Positions 48,401 to 57,889 of a stretch of 64,000 bases of DNA are shown piece after piece. The stretch spans positions 1,219,855-1,283,854 of the forward strand of contig NC_134030.1 of assembly GCF_964204645.1 (NCBI RefSeq), read 5' to 3'. This DNA comes from Tubulanus polymorphus. Its lineage: Eukaryota > Nemertea > Palaeonemertea > Tubulaniformes > Tubulanidae. The translations under genes and the position numbers were made by a program. The notes under the pieces are model-generated. The model saw only the letters and a list, made by a program, of their open reading frames with translations. It had not been told where the DNA came from and made no database searches. Each line of letters opens with the position of its first letter. Positions within the stretch are counted from its first letter, which is position 1.

Positions 48401-51214
48401 TTAGAATACCCAAATTCAACATTGCTTGCAGCAGACGGTATTTCCGCCATTTTGGTTAACAGGGGATTCCCCCCTCCGGTACTTCCCATGATCAATAGTG
48501 TCTATGACGCGTTGCGTACGGAATGCCATGGAATTCCCTCACATGATTTATGATAATAATGTTTACTTGCATTCTGATTGGTTAAAATCGCGTGTAGTTT
48601 GAACGTAGGCAATGTTTACATTTGTAACGTCACCGGCGAGTCGCTGACATTAACGTAGTCATTGAGTTAACATTATCTTGCACTGAATGGTGATATCAAT
48701 CGCATTCATTTTATAAATATTTTGAATATGAATTTGTTTTTATATATCAACTGCGAGTAACAGTGTTACGCTATTGAGTCTTAAGAGACAGCCTTTATGG
48801 ACCTTATTGGTTGTTATAACTCACAAGCTGACTGAGTTAGCATTCTGGATCCGTCAGATTAGTTACTTCTAGAAAATATGTTAGTCACATTTTCTGACTA
48901 TATTCTGGAAAACAGTGGAAGCTTGTATCCACCCTAGATTAGAACCAATCAGAATAGAACCAATCAGAATACACTATTTTACAGAAAATGTATTTATGAC
49001 AATTGCGTAAGGTTTTAGTAAAATAGTGTTTTTTCTCGAGTAGTTGCCGAAGAAGCATAAAAATTTGATTCAATTTCATTCAGATTTAAACAAACAAATC
49101 GAATTTCATTTCATTCAGCGCAAACTTCAAATCTAATTAAAATTTTGTTCAGTATGAATAAGTTGCAAATCATTGAGAGGAAAAAATAATTAATTGTGTT
49201 ACTTAAAAAAATCACAATTGTACTGTGTTTATCAAAACAGGAGACCACAGGACCTTTGGTCCTCTAGTATTCTTTTCCTAGTTATTCCAAAAACACTAAA
49301 ACAGTCCAATCAGCGATCGCTGCCAGACCAACACGATTACATTGAAATCAAACTTAAGTAACATCAGGCGCCCCCTGTTGGAATAATATTCATAGCCGTA
49401 GCATCGAAACCATTCGACTTGTTGTTTAATGTATTTCTCTCTATTTTTATTTTACAGTGATGAACATTTTAGAAGAATGTCCGTTTGGGGACTTGGTGGG
49501 GGAATTCAAAAGAAACTTGGTTCCCGATAGGATACCACCACCGGTTAATCCTATGTCGCCCGCTGCTGCCCCTCCCCCACGTCCATTAAATTCGCCTCAG
49601 CAGCGGCCTGTCAGACAGCCGCCCCCGGCCGCCACTCGTTCGTCAGACAGAGTCCGGGGACGGCTGTTTGAAGGAGATCTGACGGAGGTAAGAATCTTTA
49701 TTTGTTTTCATATTTTATTCAGGATATCAGTTGAAGTTCAGCAAATAAATTACCAGACCTGTAAACAGAAGAGTAGTCATAAATTTCCATTTGCGGGTAA
49801 AACCCCATAGTCGAAAACCTTCGGTTATTGATCTATATCTGCTTAAGACCAATGGTTGTACACACGAGTGCGAAAACTTATCGCTCAAACTTTGATTGTA
49901 TCCATGGTAACGCGTACAGTATACTATGCGTGACTTACCGTTTCCTATCACTGGAATACAATACTGTTTTTGACCATGAGCGCCATCTGCGGCGGTCATA
50001 ACGGACTGACTGGTGATTGGCTGAAATGCTCGTCTACCGTGGTGACGATTATTCGGTGTTACACGTGCAGCAGACACGTCTCTGAATATCTAACATTTGA
50101 TTGTTGTAACTCATCGGGAAAAATATGTTTATGAGTCGATTTTTTGTCGAAATTTTGTTCGGCAGAAAATTGGCTGCGTACGTCAAGAAGGCGGCTGATA
50201 TTTGTATCGTGTGACCCCTCGTCCCGGTAATATGCCGACCCACGTACACCTGAGACCAGTTGCATAGTCAGAGCTTAGAATTAAGACCGTTTTAAGACCA
50301 ACTTAGTTCTATAGCCAATCTAATAACTTAAGACCAGTCTTTAGATTTAAGACCACTTTTGGACTTAAGTCTTGACCATGGAATCGGCCCCAGATGCTTA
50401 TTCCGCTGTATTGGATGCTGACGTGCTCGTGTCTTCCAGCAATGTTGTTATTCACCAAAAATATCATGTTTTGTTCGAATAACACAATTCATCTGAGTCT
50501 GGGTTTAACGGATGACACGTTCAAACAGAACTACGAAATCAATATCAGAAGTCCTTTTATATTGAAACGGTCCCAGAAGTCCCTGTTATAATGGGTACTT
50601 TTTCAAAAAAAGTAACGAGAACTCCGATGGCTTTCCGTATCGGTAAAAACTAACTATTTCTATGAGCGTCACTCGTAGATTTACCGAAACGCCACCTTGT
50701 GACACGATATCCTAACTACGTATAGGTGTTTTATTTGCTGAATCGCTGGTTTCTCATTCTCATTTTTTATACTTGTGTTTAATTTTATACTAAACAAATT
50801 TTTCACTTTTTCTCTTTACAGACACGACCACCGCCAAAAAAAACAAGAACAAAAAGGAAAAGAAAAGTTGCGGTCGTCGTGGCTCCGCAGGGAGGAGGAG
50901 CAAGAGTGGTCCCGGCGGATGGTGCGGCTGACGAAGGTAATCGGGAGGAAGGGGAGGGGATAAATAGGAAGCGGCCGAGGAGGGATGGTGGTGGGGCTGG
51001 GGATGGTGCGGGTCCTGCTCCTCCTGCTCCTCCATCCGTATCTCGGGCGGTCACTCGTTCACTCGCCAAAAAGCTGGCGAGTGAACGAGTGGCCCGAGAG
51101 GTAGAGGTGGTGGCCCGACATACGGATGGAATGTGGGAGGAGCGGCTTCGTTCGGGGACAATTCCGGATTTGTTAACCGATTTGAAAAATATTCTTTCAG
51201 TGAAGGGATATTAG
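32168..51214 (+). CDS. gene A: 344-residue Gln/Ser/Pro-rich basic protein, unknown family
   Basis: Nine coding exons join in frame: 32168-32230, 33393-33482, 33892-33936, 34313-34339, 36204-36242, 36453-36534, 47610-47675, 49458-49687 and 50822-51214. All introns are GT..AG with consistent phases (0,0,0,0,0,1,1,0) and the stop is TAG. Residues 1-21 are a basic start segment. 22-51 hold Q17 and FNISMSGID. 52-115 are Pro/Ser/Asn-rich with a PPETPPD motif. 116-165 are the only well-folded-looking part, conserved in gene B (RAFRREEFVRIFLPE, ECPFGDLVGEFKRNLVPD). 166-214 are Pro/Ala-rich. 215-229 (KKTRTKRKRK) and 262-268 (NRKRPRR) look like nuclear localisation signals. 290-344 are predicted helical and charged. 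A nuclear role is inference; I recognise no domain. Introns carry large satellites, a DIRS relic and X-box-like sites. Confidence 0.7.
32297..32405. mobile_element. MITE-like foldback
   Basis: ctgggtccagtttcacaaa at the left and tttgtgaaactaggccctga at the right are imperfect inverted repeats. The inner part is also self-complementary (aatcgatttaagat / aaatcgatttaaga). It belongs with the 'gggccc-agtttca' class also seen at 42587. Confidence 0.6.
32653..32702. promoter_or_regulatory. two RFX X-box-like sites
   Basis: gtcgctatggaaac (32653-32666) and gtatccatggcaac (32689-32702) fit the X-box half-site pattern. The second is close to consensus. A palindromic CRE, TGACGTCA, lies at 32813-32820. 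All are intronic and only motif-based. Confidence 0.35.
33191..33204. promoter_or_regulatory. RFX X-box-like site
   Basis: gttgctatggaaac. The surrounding 200 bp is duplicated from about 32620 and is conserved in gene B at 18199. Confidence 0.35.
33393..33482 (+). CDS. gene A poly-Gln exon
   Basis: GTA-Q17-KFNISMSGID, encoded mostly by CAA with two CAG. Gene B copies have Q11 (17939) and Q9-H-Q3 (19873). The non-repeat tail (F-ISMSGI) is conserved in all three, which supports coding use. Confidence 0.65.
35850..36060. repeat. intronic repeat shared with gene B introns
   Basis: cccagataaattgcctctgg and ccgaaccgcctcaagctacg match minus-strand 15690-15780 and 16460-16680. The sharing shows that introns were duplicated together with exons. 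Confidence 0.7.
37390..38850. repeat. GC-rich 'ggtccggtccaggcatcacc' minisatellite
   Basis: A composite array: short units of about 37 bp (ggtccaggcatcaccgggta + ctgaacatccagtccg) mixed with longer units containing agcttcgagaactggtccg or agctccgtgcaccggtccg. It is far richer in GC than its surroundings. Open frames on both strands are by-products. Confidence 0.95.
38860..40050. other. 1.2-kb insert splitting the minisatellite
   Basis: Both ends are made of ggcttgaaa/agcttgaaat microsatellite-like sequence (38868-38990; 39970-40050). They look like diverged direct repeats flanking an AT-rich core with no gene. The minisatellite resumes at 40055. Confidence 0.5.
40055..40370. repeat. minisatellite continued
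   Basis: About six further units of the 37.4-kb array (agcttccagcaccggtccgg variant), cut off from it by the 1.2-kb insert. Confidence 0.9.
40516..40755. repeat. 35-bp minisatellite, about 7 copies
   Basis: Unit gtcgagggaccgtttaggaa + gttcacgtctttcac, nearly identical copies, each with an ACGT core. Confidence 0.95.
40935..41430. repeat. 161-bp repeat with YY1-like motif, 3 copies plus a relic
   Basis: gagccttattgtttttgaca recurs at 40941, 41103 and 41264. Each unit contains aagatggccgccacagcc (aaggc.. in the second), a match to the YY1 core AAGATGGCGGC family. Confidence 0.85.
41690..43050 (+). mobile_element. DIRS-type retrotransposon remnant
   Basis: Frames in this 1.35-kb stretch carry reverse-transcriptase motifs typical of DIRS-like elements. 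There is a segment with VPIHPKSHQF, MKWKRRQFQFRSLPVGLSTA (42430-42530), and the catalytic box VYLDDWLLVP followed by ECQEAV (42757-42830). The 5' part reads like the end of a gag-type ORF (ATVFNSEHLPTCARKQ). Stops and frameshifts interrupt it, and a MITE lies between the two RT motif groups. No recombinase domain or intact termini are visible. It is dead and lies in gene A's large intron. Confidence 0.7.
42587..42740. mobile_element. MITE nested in the DIRS remnant
   Basis: tccagggctgggtttcataga (first 20 bases shown as ccagggctgggtttcataga) and tctatgaaaccgggtcctgg are inverted with 3 mismatches. The insert breaks the RT reading frame between its two motif blocks. Confidence 0.65.
43391..47150. 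repeat. 63-bp satellite, about 60 copies
   Basis: Unit ttccagtaagtcaggtttag, ggaatagatatttaaacctt, then [c/g]agatgataccgatgtgat + aca. Variants (gatgata/gatgaaa/gattaaa; gtgata/gtaata/gttata) are interspersed, consistent with unequal exchange. A period of 63 (21 codons) keeps frame, giving minus-strand ORFs up to 241 codons (TYWNCITSVSSEGLNIYSLN). These lack any splice or start context and are taken as by-products. Every unit contains GTAAGT on the sense strand of gene A. Confidence 0.95.
47610..47675 (+). CDS. gene A exon LAFRLSRAFRREEFVRIFLP(E)
   Basis: Acceptor tttgttttacag and donor GGAGT|GTAAGT, phase 1 to 1. Gene B's counterpart differs at few residues (RLSR/RIRR, RIF/RLF). An amphipathic basic helix is likely from the sequence pattern. 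Confidence 0.7.
47734..48270. mobile_element. non-autonomous DNA element with ggatccagg termini
   Basis: The left end aggcacggatccagg and right end cctggatccgcgcctat are inverted repeats with one or two changes. The body has no ORF. It lies in gene A's intron 7. The terminal motif GCGCGGATCCAGG is of a kind I associate with common marine-invertebrate MITEs (from memory, not searched). Confidence 0.65.
48271..49440. other. intron, no feature besides gene B-shared end
   Basis: AT-rich intron. The last 75 bp (cattcgacttgttgtttaat.. to ttttacag) is nearly identical to the gene B intron before 12700. Nothing else is supportable. Confidence 0.5.
49458..49687 (+). CDS. gene A exon with ECPFGDLVGEFKRNLVPDRI
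   Basis: 230 nt, phase 1 to 0. After the conserved 25-residue block comes a Pro/Ala linker (NPMSPAAAPPPRPLNSPQQR), then QPPPAATRSSDRVRGRLFEG and a GTAAGA donor. Gene B stops at QQRPIR, so the last 26 residues are unique to gene A. Confidence 0.7.
49898..49911. promoter_or_regulatory. RFX X-box-like site
   Basis: gtatccatggtaac in gene A's last intron, the same form as 32689-32702. Confidence 0.35.
50250..50395. mobile_element. MITE-like element rich in 'taagacc'
   Basis: gagaccagttgcatagtcag at the left and aagtcttgaccatggaatcg at the right are imperfect inverted repeats. The interior repeats aatttaagaccagtct-like strings in both senses. Confidence 0.45.
50822..51214 (+). CDS. gene A terminal exon, basic/Gly-rich/helical tail
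   Basis: Acceptor ctttttctctttacag and 130 codons. It begins TRPPPKKTRTKRKRK, then acidic/Gly (DEGNREEGEG), NRKRPRRDGGGAGDGAG, PAPPAPPSV, a charged helix (SLAKKLASERVAREVEVV) and IPDLLTDLKNILSVKGY before TAG. Three minus-strand copies exist: 23.2, 23.9 and 60.85 kb. Only this one is preceded by the matching upstream exons. Confidence 0.7.
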   Translation, partial: TRPPPKKTRTKRKRKVAVVVAPQGGGARVVPADGAADEGNREEGEGINRKRPRRDGGGAGDGAGPAPPAPPSVSRAVTRSLAKKLASERVAREVEVVARHTDGMWEERLRSGTIPDLLTDLKNILSVKGY

Positions 51215-51266
51215 GTGCCTTGAACGCATGAGTCGTTCATGCGCGCCTAATATGCCTTCACTGAAA
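51195..51266. repeat. 72-nt palindrome over the stop codon and 3'UTR
   Basis: tttcagtgaagggatattag.. (51195-51218) pairs with 51243-51266 over 24 bp with 2 mismatches. The loop holds its own stem (cgcatga / tcatgcg). The TAG stop is inside the first arm. Copies are at 15552-15618 and 23853-23909. Confidence 0.8.
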
Positions 51267-51879
51267 AAAAATCAACTATAACATGTACCACATATTTTTT
51301 GATTTAATTTTAGTCCAATTCCACAATTATTTCGGCTTACAATAGTGTCAATTCAATTCTTTAAAGCCCAAAGCACCTTTTTGACTCAACATCCAGTATG
51401 AAGGTGGCCGGGAATCGGGCCTGTTTTCTTCCATTTTTGTATCCCGCCCAGCATACTGGTTGTTGACTCGAAAAGGTGCTCGCTCTGGGAGCTTATCAAA
51501 GGCAGGTGATGGGAAAGGTGCCATCACACACTCTCCTTTGATAAGTTTCCTAGAGTGTCACGGGCTTTAACGGGTTGAATTCACTATAATACCAATTTTC
51601 CAAAATCAATTTAATTTCTTTCAGGCCATTCTTTTTCCATGTTTTTCTGGTACATGTTATGGTTGATTTCCATTTTCGAAAATCCGGAATTGAAGCCGTT
51701 CGAAGTCGGGGGGATGGTGGTGGGGTTGGGTTAGTTTAGGGTTCCTCTCTGATTACCTTCTTTAGCTCATCATCCGTGCAGGTGGCGCTTGCTCTTCTAG
51801 CCGGTGTTCCCTGGGGTAAACATTTTAAATTTAAAAAATCAAAAATAAAAAAAAAATTATAAAATCTTTAAAAATCTCA

Positions 51880-52320
51880 TCTCATTTCATCCAATTTATT
51901 TATTTGCGGGTGCGATGCCTATCGCACCCATTCATGTCATCCATCAAAAAAAAAATTAAAACTAAAAACGAAAAAAAATATAAAAATTTAAAAAATCTCA
52001 TCTCATTTCATCCAATTTATTTGCGGGTGCGATTCCTATCGCACCCATTCATGTCATTCATCCAAAAAAAATAAAAAACGAAAAACGAAAAAAAAATATA
52101 AAAATTAAAAAAATCTCATCTCATTTCATCCAATTTATTTATTTGCGGGTGCGATTCCTATCGCACCCATTCATGTCATTCATCCAAAAAAAAATAAAAA
52201 ACTAAAAACAAAAAAAAAATATTAAAATTAAAAAATCTCATCTCATTTCATCCAATTTATTTATTTGCGGGTGCGATTCCTATCGCACCCATTCATGTCA
52301 TTCATCCAAAAAAAATTTAA
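51880..52320. repeat. about 125-bp repeat with a gcgggtgcgat hairpin, 4 copies
   Basis: Each unit has poly-A/T rich sequence, tctcatctcatttcatccaa and the palindrome gggtgcgattcctatcgcac + cc. Confidence 0.9.
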
Positions 52321-52559
52321 AAACTAGAAATTAAAGTTCTAAGTTTGTTGTTAGATTCTATTCAAAGAACGTTGTAAAGTTCTTAATTTGTCGTAAAAAA
52401 CGTTAGAAAAAAAGAACTTCTTAAAGTTCTCAATCTGCCGTAAAATGCAATTGAAAAGATTATAACTCACATGAAAATTAAAAAGATAAAATAATTTATA
52501 AATAATCATTAATAAAAATTGAACTTTGGTCTCGCAATGTTTCCCCGTTATGCATTTTT

Positions 52560-53130
52560 TACTCGTCGTCAAACATCGGCAGCTCATCGTCGATACTCGC
52601 AGCTCGATACACACCAGCAGCTTGTCGTCGATACACACCAGCAGCTCGATACACACCAGCAGCTTGTCGTCGATACTCACCAGCAGCTCGATTCACACCA
52701 GCAGTTCGTCGTTGATACACACCAGCAGTTCGTCGTTGATACACACCAGCAGTTCGTCGTCGATACACACCAGCAGTTCGTCGTCGATACACACCAGCAG
52801 TTCGTCGTCGATACACACCAGCAGTTCGTCATCTATACACACCAGCAGTTTGTCGTCGATACACACCAGCAGTTCGTCGTCGATACACACCAGCAGTTGG
52901 ATACACACCAGCAGCTCGATACTCAGCAGCAGTTTGATACACACCAGCAGCTCGTCGATACACACCAGCAGTTCGTCGTCGATACACACCAGAAGCTCAA
53001 TACACACCAGCAGCTCGTCGTCGATACACACCAGCAGCTCGTCGATACACACCAGCAGCTCGATACTCACCAGCAGCTCGATACACACCAGCAGCTCGTC
53101 GTCGATACACACCAGCAGCTTGATACCAAA
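52560..53130. repeat. 24-bp minisatellite, cagcagttcgtcgtcgatac + acac
   Basis: About 24 units with a main period of 24 bp and shorter 15-, 18- and 21-bp variants, all multiples of three. Two plus frames (DTHQQFVV; IHTSSSSS) and minus frames (CIDDELLV) stay open for 150-225 codons. A possible start at 52519 region lacks splice or family support. Taken as a non-coding minisatellite, though coding use is not excluded. Confidence 0.85.
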
Positions 53131-53139
53131 ACAGCTTTT

Positions 53140-54085
53140 AGCTGGTGAAAACCTACCCCCCATCGGGGTTAAACATGATCAAGCTATTATTCTAGGAATA
53201 TAACTGTTGCAAGGGAAGTTAAGATTCATTAACCTAAACTTGATACAAAGAGATTATTGCTAATTATGAATTTCAAGGGTTTAAAAACTGATTTAAAAAT
53301 CTTGAAAGACGCTCGGTCTCACTAGAGATTTTCATCTTAAAGATTTATTGTCCTCTTACTATTGTTTAGGTGATCTATAATTTGGTAAATGCTGCTGTTG
53401 GAAAGATGCCAGAAGAAAGTTGATTCGTGCACATCTTCACTTCACGTATTTATTGCACAAGGCGCCGACTTGCACCTGCACTACACCATTCACACTTCAC
53501 CACTTCTGCATCTTTATCAATTAATTCTGGCATCTATTTGAAAATTACTTTAAACATCAGATCTCAAACTGAAACATTGAGGTATTGAATTTCAAACTGA
53601 AATATCGAGCTATCGAATCTCGATCTCAAATGTTTACTGGAAGCCATATTTGATGTTGTATTATTCATCATAGATTGTTTAGTGTTTTCTGGCATATGCG
53701 GGCCATTTAAGATGGTCAGATAAATTCCCCGGTGGAAAATATATCTCGTGGAAGAGTCATGGAAATGAAAAATATCTTATGTAGATGTGAAGTTAGGAAC
53801 CTTGCAACAGTTATTCCACCTGAGGATAATTTGATATAAGATGAATCAGTTATTGGATCATTTAACTGAAGCCAAATATAGTGAAAAATCTTAGTAAAAA
53901 TTTGTCTCAAACTACAATTGAAAGGACTTATCACAGTTCTAATTCGACTCTAGGTGCGTTCAGAAGAACTTCTTAACAGTGAAAAAACTTGACTAAAAAT
54001 CAGGAATCGACCCTGTTCATTGATAAGATTTGATCTTTATTTGAAGATTAAGAATCAAACTCGCTAATTCACAATTTTTGGTAGT
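53140..54085. other. no gene seen
   Basis: AT-rich DNA without supportable exons. Contains one diverged piece of the 58-kb repeat (gtgcgttcagaagaacttct, aaaaaacttgactaaa). Confidence 0.4.
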
Positions 54086-54089
54086 AAAT

Positions 54090-54305
54090 ACTGTTGATCC
54101 ATCATATTCGCAGCCCCCCGTGGGCTTACCAATCCATCATACGTGCAGCCACCTTGCGCTTACCAGTCTATCATACTCGCAGCCCCAGTGGGCTTTTCGA
54201 TCCATCATACGTGCAGCCCCCGTGGGCTTACCAGTCCATCATACTCGCAGCCCCAGTGGGCTTATCAATCCATCATACGCGCAGCCCCCTTGGGCTTATC
54301 AATGA
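54090..54305. repeat. 38-bp minisatellite, about 6 copies
   Basis: Unit ccatcatactcgcagcccca + gtgggcttaccagt, moderately diverged. Confidence 0.85.
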
Positions 54306-54486
54306 GAAACATTCAGACATAGTAACCGTTTTACTCGTGCTTTTCAACGACACCGTCTTATCACTCTGTAGAACGGCGATCGCAGCGTGAAATTTGTAAT
54401 CGTATTTCTCCGCTGAATTTGAATATTTGATACGCGACGCGCGTGATTGAAGCTTTGTTTATGTTCGTGCTTGCCGCGATGAATTG

Positions 54487-54771
54487 TCATAAATATATCC
54501 TCCGTACAGGAGGACCATGAAAAGGTTTGAAGGGATCCCTAGTTAGCGCTTGTCCAGGTTTGGCTCTGGACCCGCTTGTTCGACTAGGCATCTTGTTGGA
54601 AATTTTGTCGACTGAAACTTCCGTAACTTTCGTTTTAGACCTCGCTGCTCGAAGAGCCGTTGCTGCGTCGGTTACTGTCATGCTTCGGCACAATTTTGAA
54701 CGATTGTTGGAAACCGCCTTGTTCTTCTGCTGCAGATGTTGACTGTGTCGTACCCACAGTAAAGTAGCCAT
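54487..54771 (-). CDS. candidate 94-residue gene, function unknown
   Basis: Starts MATLLWVRHSQHLQQKNKAV in a strong context (TTTAAGATGGC). It is basic and Ser/Thr/Arg-rich in the middle (DAATALRAARSKTKVTEVSV) and ends FKPFHGPPVRRIYL before TAA. GC content is higher than its flanks, no tandem repeat explains it, and the composition is normal for a protein. It could be an entire small gene or a first exon. No family recognised. Confidence 0.4.
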   Translation of the reverse strand: MATLLWVRHSQHLQQKNKAVSNNRSKLCRSMTVTDAATALRAARSKTKVTEVSVDKISNKMPSRTSGSRAKPGQALTRDPFKPFHGPPVRRIYL

Positions 54772-55079
54772 CTTAAATTCAAATAGTTTCGGACATTTGA
54801 GGTCCTCATCAACTCCGAGTCTTCATTCAACTGCAGTTACTGCCATTTGCCAGTGTCTGATGTAGAAGTTCTGACTTGACATTTTGATTTTCAGAATTAA
54901 GACCTTTTTTCTATTAAAGAAATTAGATATTGGTTAAAAAGAAATTAGATATTGGTTAAAAAACAAGTGAATAATTGTTTGTAAGAAAAAAGAAAATCAT
55001 GTTAGAAAAAAATATAGATGTAAAAAAATATAGATGTAAGAAAAAAAAAATATATTGTAAATCGACAAGACGACAGAAC

Positions 55080-56860
55080 CAGCATCAGCAACAACAACAT
55101 CAGAGGAAGCAGTAACCAGTTATTTATCAGCTCCATAAATTACTGAAACGAAATCCACAACTCGGAAACCAACCACACTCAACTCTAGAATTGTTCATAC
55201 AACTGTCAACATGGAGTTCATCTCACAAGCAAATTAGGTAATTATCTTATGAAATTGTATGAATTGCCAATTTAACATTTTTGCATTTCAAGTAGGTGTA
55301 ATTGAATGTTTGTCAACCTTACTCTTATAAAACTGTGTTAACCGTTGAACAGGATTCTAAGACTGTGCAGAAAACCCGTTATCGCTGCTTTGCACCTATA
55401 ATTATCTGATAAATTAGTATGGAATGCCAATTTTACATTTTTGCATTTAAGTTTAAGTGAGTTTAAAATCACGTTTCATTTGTTGTTTATTTTGTCTTTT
55501 CAGTTTTCAATTTGCCGAGGTCAGTCATCAAAAACTGTTACAACGGAAACTAAGATAACAAAGACTTGATTTGGCAAAGATTGAAGAAATCCTGCGAAAA
55601 GATTATTCATGAATTGTTCATACAACTGTCAACATGGAGTTCATCTCACAAGCAAATTAGGTAATTATCTTATGATTTTGTATGAAATGCTAATTTTTAC
55701 TCGTTAATTTTTTACAAATAAGTTGACTTTGAAATCTTTATTAATTTCTTGTTTATTTTGTTTTTTCAGTTTTCAATTTGCCGAGATCAGTCATCAAAAA
55801 CTGTTACAACGGAAACTAAGATAACAAAGACTTGATCTGGCAAAGATTGAAGAAATCCTGCGAAAAGCTTATTCATGAATTGTTCATACAACTGTCAACA
55901 TGGAGTTCATCTCACAAGCAAATTAGGTAGTTATCTTATGATTTTGTATGAAATGCTAATTTTTACTCGTTAATTTTTTACAAATAAGTTGACTTTGAAA
56001 TCTTTATTAATTTCTTGTTTATTTTGTTTTTTCAGTTTTCAATTTGCCGAGATCAGTCATCAAAAACTGTTACAACGGAAACTAAGATAACAAAGACTTG
56101 ATTTGGCAAAGATTGAAGAAATCCTGCGAAAAGCTTATTCATGAATTGTTCATACAACTGTCAACATGGAGTTCATCTCACAAGCAAATTAGGTAGTTAT
56201 CTTAGGATTTTGTATGAAATGCTAATTTTTACTCGTTAATTTTTTACAAATAAGTTGACTTTGAAATCTTTATTAATTTCTTGTTTATTTTGTTTTTTCA
56301 GTTTTCAATTTGCCGAGATCAGTCATAAAAAAACTGTTACAACGGAAACTAAGATAACAAAGACTTGATTTGGCAAAGATTGAAGAAATCCTGCGAAGAG
56401 ATTATTCAAGAATTGTTCATACAACTGTCAACATGGAGTTCATCTCACAAGCAAATTAGGTAATTATCTTATGGTTTTGTATGAAATGCTAATTTTACAT
56501 TTTTGCATTTAAGTTTAAATGAGTTTAAAATCACGTTTCATTTGCTGTTTATTTTGTCTTTTCAGTTTTCAATTTGCCGAGATCAATCGTCAGAAAACTG
56601 TTTCAACGGAAACTAAGATAACAAAGACTTGATTTGGCAAAGATTGAAGAAATCCTGCGAAGAGATTATTCAAGAATTGTTCATACAACTGTCAACATGG
56701 AGTTCATCTCACAAGCAAATTAGGTAATTATCTTATGATTTTGTATGAAATGCTAAATTTTACTCGTTATTTTTTTACTAATAAGTTGACTTTGAAATCT
56801 TTATTTATTTCTTGTTTATTTTGTCTTTTCAGTTTTGAATTTGCCGAGATTCACATGTAG
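55080..56860. repeat. 266-bp exon-like repeat, 5-6 copies
   Basis: ATGGAGTTCATCTCACAAGC recurs at 55211, 55634, 55900, 56166, 56433 and 56697. Each unit has a pyrimidine tract and ttttttcag, a conserved 157-bp block (e.g. 55770-55926) and an AG|gtaatt or AG|gtagtt donor-like end, then an AT-rich intron-like part. The block has stops in all plus frames, so it may be exons of a non-coding RNA. Confidence 0.8.
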
Positions 56861-56889
56861 CAGATATAATGGAATTAAGTATTGAGAAC

Positions 56890-57720
56890 CGCAACTTAAC
56901 AATAAACCGGATCAACTTAATATAGTGCTGAGGACCAAAAATAAAGGATAAACCCGACCAGTGTAATTCAGTGTCGAGAACCGCAGTTAAACGATGAACC
57001 CGACCAGTGTAATTCAGTGTCGAGAACCGCAGTTAAACGATGAACCCGACCAGTGTAATTCAGTGTCGAGAACCGCAGTTAAACGATGAACCCGACCAGT
57101 GTAATTCAGTGTCGAGAACCGCAGTTAAACGATGAACCCGACCAGTGTAATTCAGTGTCGAGAACCGCAGTTAAACGATGAACCCGACCAGTGTAATTCA
57201 GTATTGAGAACCACAATTAAACGATGAACCCGACCAGTGTAATTCAGTATTGAGAACCACAATTAAACGATGAACCGGACCAGTGTAATTCAGTGTCCAG
57301 AGCTGCAGTTAAACAATGAACCGGACCAGTGTAATTCAGTGTCGAGAACTGCAGTTAAACGATGAACCCGACCAGTGTAATTCAGTATTGAGAACCACAA
57401 TTAAACGATGAACCGGACCAGTGTAATTCAGTGTCCAGAGCCGCAGTTAAACAATGAACCGGACCAGTGTAATTCAGTGTCGAGAACCGCAATTAAACGA
57501 TGAACCGGACCAGTGTAATTCAGTGTCAAGAACCACAATTAAACGATGAACCGGACCAGTGTAATTCAGTGTCGAGAACCGCAATTAAACGATGAACCGG
57601 ACCAGTGTAATTAAGTGTCGAGAACCACAATTAAACGATAAACCGGACCAGTGTAATTCAGTGTCGAGAACTGTAATTAAACGATGAACCGGACCAGTGT
57701 AATTCAGTTTCGCAATAACC
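56890..57720. repeat. 46-bp satellite, about 17 copies
   Basis: Unit gatgaacccgaccagtgtaa + ttcagtgtcgagaaccgcag + ttaaac. The left half has cccgacc and homogeneous units. The right half has ccggacc with more variants. Confidence 0.95.
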
Positions 57721-57889
57721 GCAATAAAACGATAATCTGGAGTTGTAATAGTGTTGTGTATTTGCGTAGTGGATCAAGTGGAAGGATTTTAAGTGTATTT
57801 GGTGACTTTAATTCGTTCGCATCCAACAGAATCAACAAAGACATTACAAAAAACGACAAAAAATGATTGAATGTAAATGCATTGAATTT

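Noticed and set aside
49727-50077. 116-codon minus-strand ORF in gene A's last intron
   Set aside because: Antisense to an intron, partly over an X-box region, with no supporting signals.
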